Source: an uncultured Bacteroidota bacterium (GTDB lineage Bacteria; Bacteroidota; Bacteroidia; Flavobacteriales_F; PHOS-HE28). Taken from it: a stretch of 64,000 bases of DNA. Both the position numbers and the translations under genes were made by a program. The stretch spans positions 1 through 64,000 of the forward strand of contig CADEDY010000008.1 of NCBI GenBank assembly GCA_902826215.1. Reading direction: 5' to 3'. Below are positions 31,400 to 38,855 of the stretch, one piece after another (positions within the stretch are counted from its first letter, which is position 1; every line of letters begins with the position of its first letter). The notes beneath the pieces are model-generated. The model made no database searches, was not told where the DNA came from, and was given only the letters and a program-made list of their open reading frames with translations.

Positions 31400-32383
31400 A
31401 TGCGCATTGCGTTATTCCTGCTTTTGTTCATGTCCATCGTCCGTCATGCGGTGGGGCAGGATTACGATGTTCATGTGACGGGTGTTGTCACGGATGCCGT
31501 GACAGGTCTTGGGATCACCGGAGAAGTGGAAGCGAGCGATCAGTTGGACAACGGATACAGCGCGTGGGAGGAAGTGAGTGATCTGGGCGAGTATACCCTG
31601 GACCTATACAGCGGGTATTTGGTCTCCGGTGGAAATTTTCTGGTGGAATTCCGTGCCAAAGGTTACCAACCCCGCATGTTCGTTCTGGATCTTTCCGCAG
31701 TGGACAAAGGCCGGGATATCAACCTTGCTTGGCGAATTCATGTGGATATTGCGCTGATTCCATTGAATGGACAGGACCCTGTGCTCGCTCCCTTGCTGGG
31801 GTATTGCGGATGGCATGCGGCTGCTCGCACCTTGCGTTGGAACGAGGAAAGGACGCGAAAGCTCTACCCGATCGAACGATTTCACGATGCACGCATCCGA
31901 AAGCACATCAATCTGGTCGATTCCGTATATCACCTCAGTGGGACGATGTTCGATGGCGTGGTCACCAACAACTGGTCTGATGAACCGCTGGAAGGGACTC
32001 TTATCGTGGTCCAGACCAGAGATGGAACGACACGCGAACAGCGAACGGACAAATTCGGTTATTACGCGCTCTCATTGGCGAACGACAGCGTTCATGATCT
32101 GGAGTTCTCCTTTCCAGGTATGGTTTCCAAACGCCTTGTGGTTGATCTTACCGGCATTCCGGAAGCGGAACTCATCAAGGGCTTCAGAACAAATGTCAAC
32201 ATAGGCCTCTTCGAGGACATTCCGGGCGAAGACTTTTCTTTTCTGGATGCTCCCATGGGTTACTTGCGTTATTCGGCAGAGGTGGAGAATCTGGAATGGG
32301 ACATGGAAATGGTGCGGTCGGTACGTGAACGCTTGAATGCCATTCTGGGGCGCTATTCCGGCCCACCGAAAAGGAAGCGCTAA
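31400..32383 (+). CDS. Secreted two-module carboxypeptidase-regulatory-like protein, family member 2
   Basis: A 327-aa exported protein from the ATG at 31400 (signal MRIALFLLLFMSIVRHAVGQ); an ATG five codons upstream is also possible. It is a tandem duplication of the family module. Module 1 (~25-160) ends APLLGYCGWHAAARTLRWN. Module 2 (~180-325) has VVTNNWSDEPLEGTLIVVQT, FGYYALSLANDSVHDLEFSF and ends LDAPMGYLRYSAEVENLEWD. Both modules keep Gly, then an aromatic at +4 and Trp at +13. It starts 42 bp after member 1 and is convergent with folP, only 4 bp apart. Confidence 0.82.
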   Translation: MRIALFLLLFMSIVRHAVGQDYDVHVTGVVTDAVTGLGITGEVEASDQLDNGYSAWEEVSDLGEYTLDLYSGYLVSGGNFLVEFRAKGYQPRMFVLDLSAVDKGRDINLAWRIHVDIALIPLNGQDPVLAPLLGYCGWHAAARTLRWNEERTRKLYPIERFHDARIRKHINLVDSVYHLSGTMFDGVVTNNWSDEPLEGTLIVVQTRDGTTREQRTDKFGYYALSLANDSVHDLEFSFPGMVSKRLVVDLTGIPEAELIKGFRTNVNIGLFEDIPGEDFSFLDAPMGYLRYSAEVENLEWDMEMVRSVRERLNAILGRYSGPPKRKR

Positions 32384-32387
32384 CCGG

Positions 32388-33275
32388 CTAATTCGTCAGT
32401 AGTGCGAGGGTCAGCTTCACGCACTCCACCGCTTCCTTCACGTCGTGCACACGAAGGATGGACGTACCCTTCATCAGCGCGATCGTGTTCAGCACCGTCG
32501 TCCCGTTGACTGCCTCTGCAGGTCCCGTGCCCAGCACCTCGTTGATCATCCGCTTGCGGGATAGGCCCACAAGTACAGGTGCCCCAATGGGAACAAGGCG
32601 TTCAAGGTCGTTCAACAACGTGAAATTGTGTGCGGTGGTCTTCCCGAACCCGAATCCCGGGTCCACGATCACATCCGCGATGCCGGCATCGTGGGCGGCA
32701 TTCGAACGTTCGCTCAGGAAAAGGGTCACCTCTGCGCTGACATCGGAATAGGTCGGCGCCTCTTGCATGGTGGCTGGTCTTCCTTGCATGTGCATGGCAA
32801 CGTACGGTACATTTAATTGCGCGACGATGCTTAGCATTTCCGAGTCCATGAGGCCGGCACCAATGTCATTCACCATGCTCGCACCGTGCTCAACCGCTTC
32901 CTTCGCAATGGTCGAACGCCATGTATCCACACTGATCAAGGCCTCTGGAAAACGCGCACGGATCGCCGAAACGACCGGAAGAACGCGCTTCAACTCCTCC
33001 TGTGGTGAGCCTTCCGCGCTGCCGGGTCGTGAGCTCTGGCCTCCCACATCCAGGATCATCGCGCCCTCCGTCAGCATCCGCTCGGCAAGGCGCAAGGCCA
33101 CGTCCACATCAACCCGACTGGCCGCGTGGAACGAGTCCGGTGTGGCATTCAGGATCCCCATCACCAAAGGGAACTTCGGCTCGATCAACCGATCCTTGAT
33201 CCGCCAGGAGATGGGCCGTTGGTGCATGGCCGCGAAGTTGGGGTGCGAATTCGGTTCTTCCACCTTCATGTCCAT
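32388..33275 (-). CDS. folP: Dihydropteroate synthase
   Basis: A 295-aa enzyme that condenses p-aminobenzoate with dihydropterin pyrophosphate in folate synthesis. Motifs: FPLVMGILNATPDSF (first loop), MILDVGGQSSRPGS (second conserved loop), ISVDTWRSTIAKEAVEHGAS, VNDIGAG, MHMQGRPATMQ, DPGFGFGKTTAHNFTLL and VGLSRKRMI near the C-terminus. Length is normal. It begins 52 bp from, and opposite to, the DUF1599 gene. The folP / DUF1599 / DoxX-type / tpiA / prmA neighbourhood is conserved in many Bacteroidota, and here it is interleaved with secreted paralogues. Confidence 0.97.
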   Translation of the reverse strand: MDMKVEEPNSHPNFAAMHQRPISWRIKDRLIEPKFPLVMGILNATPDSFHAASRVDVDVALRLAERMLTEGAMILDVGGQSSRPGSAEGSPQEELKRVLPVVSAIRARFPEALISVDTWRSTIAKEAVEHGASMVNDIGAGLMDSEMLSIVAQLNVPYVAMHMQGRPATMQEAPTYSDVSAEVTLFLSERSNAAHDAGIADVIVDPGFGFGKTTAHNFTLLNDLERLVPIGAPVLVGLSRKRMINEVLGTGPAEAVNGTTVLNTIALMKGTSILRVHDVKEAVECVKLTLALLTN

Positions 33276-33312
33276 CGTATAGTGGCAGTGACCCGCGGGT
33301 GAATGGTCCGGC

Positions 33313-33320
33313 TACCTTTG
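33313..33320 (+). promoter_or_regulatory. Perfect TACCTTTG box 7 nt before the DUF1599 start
   Basis: Full match to TAnnTTTG. With transcription starting a few bases after the box, the transcript would begin at or next to the ATG at 33328. No clear TTTG lies at the -33 position. Confidence 0.5.
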
Positions 33321-33327
33321 CCCGCCA

Positions 33328-33900
33328 ATGGACAAGACCCTCCAACAATACGATGCGGTGACCGCCGAATGCATGGCGCTCTTCGGTCAGAAGGCCAAGG
33401 ATTACGGCACGGCATGGCGCATCCTCCGTGTGCCTTCTCTTACCGATCAGATCATGATCAAGGCGCAACGTATACGCACCTTGCAGCAGGTGGGGGAGAG
33501 CAAGGTGGGAGAGGGGATACGCCCGGAACTGGTGGGCATCATCAATTACGCCGCCATGGCCTTGGTGCAGTTGGAACGGGGAGTTGTGGATGCGCCTGAT
33601 ATGGACGCCGACCAAGCGATCGCCGAAGTGGGATCATGCATCACACAGGCGCGCGAGCTCATGCAACGCAAGAACCACGATTACGGCGAAGCGTGGCGCA
33701 GCATGCGGGTGAGTTCATTGGTCGATCTGATCCTGATGAAGCTGTTGCGCATCAAACAGATCGAGGACAACCAAGGCAATACGCTGGTGAGCGAAGGCAT
33801 CGATGCCAATTTCTTGGATATCGTGAACTATGGCGTTTTCGCCATGATCCAGTTGGAAGCCGATCCGGCAGCGGATCAACGATCGGCTGTTGGGAAGTAG
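33328..33900 (+). CDS. DUF1599 domain protein (duplicated)
   Basis: A 190-aa protein made of two copies of the DUF1599 unit. Repeat 1 has LFGQKAKDYGTAWRILRVPS, LTDQIMIKAQRIRTLQ and LVGIINYAAMALVQLE. Repeat 2 has LMQRKNHDYGEAWRSMRVSS, LVDLILMKLLRIKQIE and FLDIVNYGVFAMIQLE. The K-x-x-D-Y-G-x-A-W-R motif is thought to belong to nucleotide-modification-associated proteins in some phages. In Bacteroidota the gene is a conserved neighbour of folP and its function is unknown. Both halves are intact. It is probably transcribed alone from the box at 33313. Confidence 0.93.
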   Translation: MDKTLQQYDAVTAECMALFGQKAKDYGTAWRILRVPSLTDQIMIKAQRIRTLQQVGESKVGEGIRPELVGIINYAAMALVQLERGVVDAPDMDADQAIAEVGSCITQARELMQRKNHDYGEAWRSMRVSSLVDLILMKLLRIKQIEDNQGNTLVSEGIDANFLDIVNYGVFAMIQLEADPAADQRSAVGK

Positions 33901-33988
33901 GGGCCCCAAGCAGGCATCATCACTTTCCGGGACAGACGACCCCATCTAGTTTCGCCGATCAAGTTCGTCGGCTTACCCCGCACGTTCC

Positions 33989-34525
33989 ATGCGCTATCTC
34001 CTTCTGTCACTCCTCATGGGGTGCATGTTCTCGGCCTCGGCCGTTGATCTGCGCCTCCACGGCTTGGTCACCGACCACTCTGCTCGCACACCACTTACTG
34101 AGGTGTTGGTACGCGTATACCGCAACGGCGTGAAGGAACGCGCCTTCACCACAGGTCCGGGTGGACAGTACACCGTGGAGTTGGAGCGTGGCGGCAACTA
34201 TATCATTCGCTTCAGTCTGCCCGGTCATGTTACCAAGTGCTACGCGGTGGACACGCACGGCGCAGCTTGGGAGGGGGATAAGCGCGAGGTTTCCGTGGAT
34301 GTGGAAATGACGCTCTTCGAGAACGTTCCGGAAATGGACCTTTCGTTCTTCGATATGCCCATGGGCCTCGCTCGATTCAGTCCCACGACCGGTTTCCTTA
34401 CTTGGGACAAGGAGTACGAAGGGCGCATCAAACCCGAGGTGGACCGGCTGATGGCCGAAGTGAAACAGCGGCGTTCATTGCTTTGGCCTGCAGATTCCGA
34501 TCATTCGCCGGTGAGCGCCTGGTAG
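33989..34525 (+). CDS. Secreted carboxypeptidase-regulatory-like protein, family member 3
   Basis: A 178-aa exported protein with signal peptide (MRYLLLSLLMGCMFSASAVD). The beta-sandwich reads LRLHGLVTDHSARTPLTEVL, FTTGPGGQYTVELERGGNYI, HVTKCYAVDTHG. The family C-terminal motif is FDMPMGLARFSPTTGFLTWD, followed by KPEVDRLMAEVKQRR. It is closest to member 1 at 30779 (shared LHGLVT, YELYLERG/YTVELERGG and VDRLM phrases). It is inserted between DUF1599 and the DinB gene, breaking the conserved housekeeping order. Confidence 0.82.
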   Translation: MRYLLLSLLMGCMFSASAVDLRLHGLVTDHSARTPLTEVLVRVYRNGVKERAFTTGPGGQYTVELERGGNYIIRFSLPGHVTKCYAVDTHGAAWEGDKREVSVDVEMTLFENVPEMDLSFFDMPMGLARFSPTTGFLTWDKEYEGRIKPEVDRLMAEVKQRRSLLWPADSDHSPVSAW

Positions 34526-34637
34526 TTTTTCCGATCTCGCGACTTTCTTTTTGTACAGTTCGATGACCTTGTCATGGGCCTGTCAGTTTCCTCCGATGCC
34601 ATTGCTCATCAAGCGAGCAGTGGTTCAATTTGTGGGC

Positions 34638-35150
34638 ATGCGGATAACGCCTTGGTCACAAAGAGCATTGGCATTCGGGAAAGGGCCGGAGGAACTCGTC
34701 GTGCTCTTGGAACGACTTCGCGGAACAGCTGCTCGGCTGTTCGACCTGACCGCACATGTTCCGTTGGAATGCTTGAGCTTGCGTACCGCTGGGACCTGGT
34801 CGGTGAAGGAACACATTGCCCACCTCATACACCTACAGGACCGGTTCGAGGAGCGTGTGGAGGATTTCATCGCGCGTCGACCCGAACTCTGTTGGATCGA
34901 CCTCGCGGATCAGGATGTGGCCTTGGCCAAACGTCGAACCCAACCTTTGGGTGATCTGATCGAGGAGTTCCGTTTGAAGCGCGCCTATTTCATCCAGCGG
35001 GTTTCCGATATGGATCCTGCCACCCTGAGGCACCGGGCCTACCATGCGTGCCAACGGATCAGCATGACTCCGGTGGACATGGTGCTCTATACGGCGGAGC
35101 ACGATGATCACCACCTTGCTGCTATCCGACGGATCCTTCATCAGGATTGA
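34638..35150 (+). CDS. DinB family protein
   Basis: A 170-aa four-helix-bundle protein of the DinB/YfiT superfamily. Conserved metal-site histidines appear as EHIAHLIHLQDR (middle) and EHDDHHLAAIRRIL (C-terminus). The helix-capping TWSVKEHIAHL matches the family. The start at 34638 (MRITPWSQRALAF) is chosen because a TCAATTTG box ends 5 nt before it; ATGs at 34551 and 34596 would give longer versions. Members act as metal-dependent thiol transferases or S-transferases; the substrate here is unknown. Gene position between secreted paralogue 3 and the DoxX-type gene gives no further clue. Confidence 0.88.
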   Translation: MRITPWSQRALAFGKGPEELVVLLERLRGTAARLFDLTAHVPLECLSLRTAGTWSVKEHIAHLIHLQDRFEERVEDFIARRPELCWIDLADQDVALAKRRTQPLGDLIEEFRLKRAYFIQRVSDMDPATLRHRAYHACQRISMTPVDMVLYTAEHDDHHLAAIRRILHQD

Positions 35151-35238
35151 GGCATCGCTTCTTCTTCCTAACGACCTGTTAATGCGCTGGACCACTCGCA
35201 TGTGAACGGTATTTTCGCGAACCATCATTCATCCTGTC

Positions 35239-36579
35239 ATGCGCATACTTCTCCTCGTTTCCCGGCTTATCGTTGGATCGCTTTTCATCGTCAGTGGCCT
35301 CATCAAGGCCAACGACCCACTCGGCTTTTCCTACAAGTTGGAGGAGTATTTCGCGGAGAGTGCGCTGAACCTGCCATTCCTCGAGCCGTTCGCTTTGGCA
35401 CTTGCCGTGCTGGCTTGTTTGGCTGAAGTGGTCCTCGGTTTCGCCGTGCTCTTCGGCGGCCGAATGAAACTGGCAACGTGGGCGCTCTTGTTGCTCACCC
35501 TCTTCTTCGGCTGGCTTACCGCCTACACAGCGACCTGCGATCCGAATGGCGTGTATTCGATCATGGTCGATGGTCAGCAGGTGGAACGCGGAGTCACCTG
35601 CGTTACGGATTGCGGGTGCTTCGGCGATGCCATGAAAGGGTCTGTTGGGCGAAGTCTCACCCCGTGGGAAAGCTTCAGCAAGGACATGATCCTGCTGGTT
35701 TTCATCATTCCGTTGTTCCTGCTCCGCAAACGCATCGAATGGAACGGCAAGAGTGACGACATGATCCTTCTTCCAGGGGCCTTGATCCTGGTCGCTTTCT
35801 GGAGTTGGGTCTTCACGTGGGGTGGCCCTGTCTGGTTCACATTGATCGGTTTCTTGGGGTACCTGCTCATCAAACGCTTCGTTCAAGGCGCCAAAGCCGA
35901 ATGGACCGCCGCAGCTTTCATTGCCATCCTTACGTTGATCTTCACGTGGTACAATTACGCGCACCTGCCGATCAGGGACTACCGGCCCTATGCCGTGGAC
36001 AAGAGCATCAGCGAGCAGATGCGCAACGCCAAGCCACCGGTGAACAAGACCTACGTGAGCTACAAGAACAAGACCACCGGTGAAGTGACCGAATACGATA
36101 GTAGTGGCCCTTACCCTTGGGACGATGATAACTTCGAGAACGTGCCGAACAGCACGCGCATCGTGGAGATCGAGGCCGGTACGCCTTCACAGGTCCAGGA
36201 TTTCCGCTTGAGTGATGCCGAAGGGAATGACCTCACCGTGGGCATCCTCGACGAGCCTTCACCGGTGCTGCTCGTGATGCTCTACGATGTGCGCAAGGCC
36301 GATACGAGCTGCCTGCCCGCGATCAAGGCCTTGGTGGACGAAGCCTACAAGAAAGGCTGGTACGTTTATGGGATCGCCGCCAATGACTTCGCCACCGTCG
36401 AGGAATACCGACACGAACAACAACTCGGGTTCGAAATACTTCAATGCGACGAGAAGACCATCAAGACCGCGATACGCAGCAACCCCGGCGTTATGGTGCT
36501 CCAGCAAGGCACTGTGCGCGGGAAATGGCATTGCAACGATGTGCCTTCATTCGCCGTGGCGGCAGCAACCATGAAGTAG
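35239..36579 (+). CDS. BT_3928-type DoxX-like membrane protein with C-terminal thioredoxin-like domain
   Basis: A 446-aa protein. The N-terminal ~240 residues are a DoxX/MauE-like membrane domain: LLLVSRLIVGSLFIVSGLIK with KANDPLGFSYKLEEYF, further helices, and a periplasmic loop with conserved cysteines (CDPNG, CVTDCGCFGDAMKG). More helices follow, then a ~200-residue C-terminal region (VQDFRLSDAEGNDLTVGILD, LVMLYDVRKADTSCLPAIKA, WYVYGIAANDFATVEEYRHE) with an AhpC/TlpA-like fold but no CxxC. It lies in its usual place between DUF1599 and tpiA. A redox role linked to MauE-type proteins is inferred, not proven. A TATTTTCG box lies at 35210-35217. Confidence 0.9.
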   Translation: MRILLLVSRLIVGSLFIVSGLIKANDPLGFSYKLEEYFAESALNLPFLEPFALALAVLACLAEVVLGFAVLFGGRMKLATWALLLLTLFFGWLTAYTATCDPNGVYSIMVDGQQVERGVTCVTDCGCFGDAMKGSVGRSLTPWESFSKDMILLVFIIPLFLLRKRIEWNGKSDDMILLPGALILVAFWSWVFTWGGPVWFTLIGFLGYLLIKRFVQGAKAEWTAAAFIAILTLIFTWYNYAHLPIRDYRPYAVDKSISEQMRNAKPPVNKTYVSYKNKTTGEVTEYDSSGPYPWDDDNFENVPNSTRIVEIEAGTPSQVQDFRLSDAEGNDLTVGILDEPSPVLLVMLYDVRKADTSCLPAIKALVDEAYKKGWYVYGIAANDFATVEEYRHEQQLGFEILQCDEKTIKTAIRSNPGVMVLQQGTVRGKWHCNDVPSFAVAAATMK

Positions 36580-36609
36580 CGCTTACATTCGTCCGGTTCT
36601 CGCTGCTGG

Positions 36610-37125
36610 ATGACCCGATCTTCACTCCTGTTCGCATTGAGCTTGCTGTGCTCAGCGCATGTCGTACAAGGGCAGACCGAAGCCCCGAAGAACGACCTCA
36701 TGCTCTTCGGCATCGTAGAGGACCAACGATCCGGGAAGCCTTTGCAGAACGTGTGTGTGCGGGTCTACACCGACTCCATAGCTGGTGATTCCGTCTTCAC
36801 GGATCCAGTTGGGAAGTACCAGACCTTCGTCTCGCTGGGTGGGGTGCATCGGGTGGTCTATTCAGGTGTTGGCCACCACCGAAAAGTGGTTCAACTGGAT
36901 ACCAGCGGAGAACTGGACGACGCGGCGAGGGCCCAGGAGTGGAACATGCGGGTCGATATCAGCTTGATGGGGTCTGATCTGACCTTGCCCGATGAATTGC
37001 TCGATACGCCGATCGGCATCGCCGAGTGGGAACCGGCCATGCGCGAATTCCAGTGGGACCAGCCCTATACAGAACGCTACAAACAGCGGTTCAAGCTGGC
37101 GGTGAAGGAGGCTGGGAAGAAGTGA
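36610..37125 (+). CDS. Secreted carboxypeptidase-regulatory-like protein, family member 4
   Basis: A 171-aa exported protein with signal peptide (MTRSSLLFALSLLCSAHVVQ). The beta-sandwich has LFGIVEDQRSGKPLQNVCVR, VFTDPVGKYQTFVSLGGVHR and HHRKVVQLDTSGE. It ends with the family motif LDTPIGIAEWEPAMREFQWD and a basic helix. It is the most divergent of the four single-module copies. It lies 30 bp after the DoxX-type gene and 92 bp before tpiA. A TACATTCG box lies 18 nt upstream of the ATG. Confidence 0.82.
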   Translation: MTRSSLLFALSLLCSAHVVQGQTEAPKNDLMLFGIVEDQRSGKPLQNVCVRVYTDSIAGDSVFTDPVGKYQTFVSLGGVHRVVYSGVGHHRKVVQLDTSGELDDAARAQEWNMRVDISLMGSDLTLPDELLDTPIGIAEWEPAMREFQWDQPYTERYKQRFKLAVKEAGKK

Positions 37126-37217
37126 TCCGGCATTCCGAGGGCTTCGAAAGGTCCGACTGTTGATATCACTGGGCATGGATGGGCTGAACAGCTTGCCCCA
37201 GCCGCCATATTTGCCCC

Positions 37218-37976
37218 ATGCGTACGATCGTTGCTGGCAATTGGAAGATGAACAAGGACCGCACGGCCGTCATGGCCATGATCGCGTCCTTGCGGAATGT
37301 TACCATACCAAAGGACGTGGAAGTGATCATTGCCCCCGCGTTCCCCTTCTTGGCGCAAGCCGTGGAAGCGGTGGAAGGCACCGCCATCCGCATCGCTTCA
37401 CAGAACTGCCATGAGGCAGCGAGCGGGGCGTTCACCGGTGAAGTGAGTGCCGGGATGCTGAAGAGCATCGGTGTTAACGCCTGTATCGTGGGGCACAGTG
37501 AACGACGCCAGTTCTTCAATGAGACGGATGCCGCCATTGCCAGTAAGATCACGGCACTCTTGGAGCACGGGATCACACCGATCTATTGCTGCGGAGAGCT
37601 GAAGGAAGAGCGGTTGGCCAATACGCATGCCGAGGTCATCACCCGGCAGATGAAGACCGCCCTCGGCGCATTGGACAATGAAGCGCTTGGCCGGCTCGTG
37701 ATCGCCTACGAACCTGTTTGGGCCATCGGCACGGGCCTTACCGCCACGGCTGCGCAAGCCCAAGAAGTCCACGCTCTGATCCGATCCTTGCTTCGCACGC
37801 ACGATGAACGGATCGCAGAAACCATACCGGTGCTTTATGGCGGTAGCTGCAAACCCGATAACGCCGCAGAACTCTTCGCCAACCCGGATGTCAACGGCGG
37901 CCTTATCGGCGGCGCTGCCTTGGATGCCGGCCAGTTCAGCGAACTCATCCGCATCGCTGGCAAAGTCAACACATAG
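37218..37976 (+). CDS. tpiA: Triose-phosphate isomerase
   Basis: A 252-aa glycolytic enzyme interconverting dihydroxyacetone phosphate and glyceraldehyde 3-phosphate. Catalytic residues: Asn and Lys in VAGNWKMNKD, electrophilic His in VGHSERRQFF, and base Glu in VIAYEPVWAIGTG. The phosphate-binding loop follows as YGGSCKPDNA and NGGLIGGAALDAGQF. Length is standard. A CATATTTG box ends 4 nt before the ATG. The gene is followed 36 bp later by prmA, a pairing found in many Bacteroidota. Confidence 0.98.
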   Translation: MRTIVAGNWKMNKDRTAVMAMIASLRNVTIPKDVEVIIAPAFPFLAQAVEAVEGTAIRIASQNCHEAASGAFTGEVSAGMLKSIGVNACIVGHSERRQFFNETDAAIASKITALLEHGITPIYCCGELKEERLANTHAEVITRQMKTALGALDNEALGRLVIAYEPVWAIGTGLTATAAQAQEVHALIRSLLRTHDERIAETIPVLYGGSCKPDNAAELFANPDVNGGLIGGAALDAGQFSELIRIAGKVNT

Positions 37977-38012
37977 GGGCCAACTCTTGCCCATTCCTAA
38001 ACCCGATCCCCC

Positions 38013-38855
38013 GTGCCACACACCCGCGTTTCCTTCCTCATCGCTCCGGTCGATCCCTGGCGTGACATCTTGATGGTAGAGCTCGGTGAACTCGGCTACG
38101 ACAGCTTCGAAGAGACCACTGGAGGTCTTGATGCCTACATCGAACAGCAGCAGTTCAACGTGAAGGCCCTATCTGCCATGATGACCTTGCGCGACCCGCA
38201 TGTGCATGTCAGCTGGTCCGTTTCGCAGTTGGAGGAGCGCAATTGGAACGCGGAGTGGGAAAGCAGTTTCCAACCGGTGGAGGTGGGGACCGATGTGCGC
38301 ATACGTGCAGAGCATCATCCCAGTGTTCCGGGTTTCACCCAAGAGATCATCATCACTCCGCGCATGGCCTTCGGTACAGGGCACCATGCCACCACACGAA
38401 TGATGGTGCAAGCCATGCTCGGCCTGGATCTTGCCAACAAGCAGGTATGCGACCTCGGATGTGGAACAGCCGTTCTGGCCATTCTCGCCGAAGGCATGGG
38501 AGCCAGCGCGGTGCGTGCCATCGACATCGACGAACAAGCCGTGATCAACGCCGTGGAGAACGTGGAACGGAACAATTGCCACACCATCGCTGTGGAAAAG
38601 GGCGTCGCTTCTGCGCTCGAAGGCCATGCCTACGATCTTATCTTGGCGAACATCGAACGCAACACCCTGCTCGATGCCATGCCCGTTATGGCTGCTGCGC
38701 TGCTTCCCGGCGGCGTGCTGCTGCTCAGTGGCTTCGTGATCGGCGACCGTCATTTGTTGGCAGAAGCTGCCCAAGCGAACGGTCTGTCGCTCGCCGAGCA
38801 CCTCCAAGAAGGGGAGTGGTCGCTGTTGGGATGTCGCGCTCCGCTTGCTCAATGA
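38013..38855 (+). CDS. prmA: Ribosomal protein L11 methyltransferase
   Basis: A 280-aa SAM-dependent methyltransferase with a GTG start at 38013. The N-terminal substrate-recognition domain includes the conserved W-x-x-x-W-x-x-x-F signature (NWNAEWESSFQPVEVG). The catalytic domain has RMAFGTGHHATTRMMVQAML, motif I VCDLGCGTAVLAILAEGMGA, motif II IDIDEQAVINAVEN, and the post-catalytic YDLILANIERNTLLDAM. It trimethylates ribosomal protein L11. Its stop overlaps the start of the 1499-aa secreted protein gene by 4 bp (ATGA), implying translational coupling of two unrelated functions. Confidence 0.97.
   Translation: MPHTRVSFLIAPVDPWRDILMVELGELGYDSFEETTGGLDAYIEQQQFNVKALSAMMTLRDPHVHVSWSVSQLEERNWNAEWESSFQPVEVGTDVRIRAEHHPSVPGFTQEIIITPRMAFGTGHHATTRMMVQAMLGLDLANKQVCDLGCGTAVLAILAEGMGASAVRAIDIDEQAVINAVENVERNNCHTIAVEKGVASALEGHAYDLILANIERNTLLDAMPVMAAALLPGGVLLLSGFVIGDRHLLAEAAQANGLSLAEHLQEGEWSLLGCRAPLAQ

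Noticed and set aside
38243-38851. 203-codon open extension upstream of the 1499-aa gene
   Set aside because: It overlaps prmA in another frame and encodes an Arg/His-rich sequence with no signal peptide; the ATG at 38852 is followed by one.
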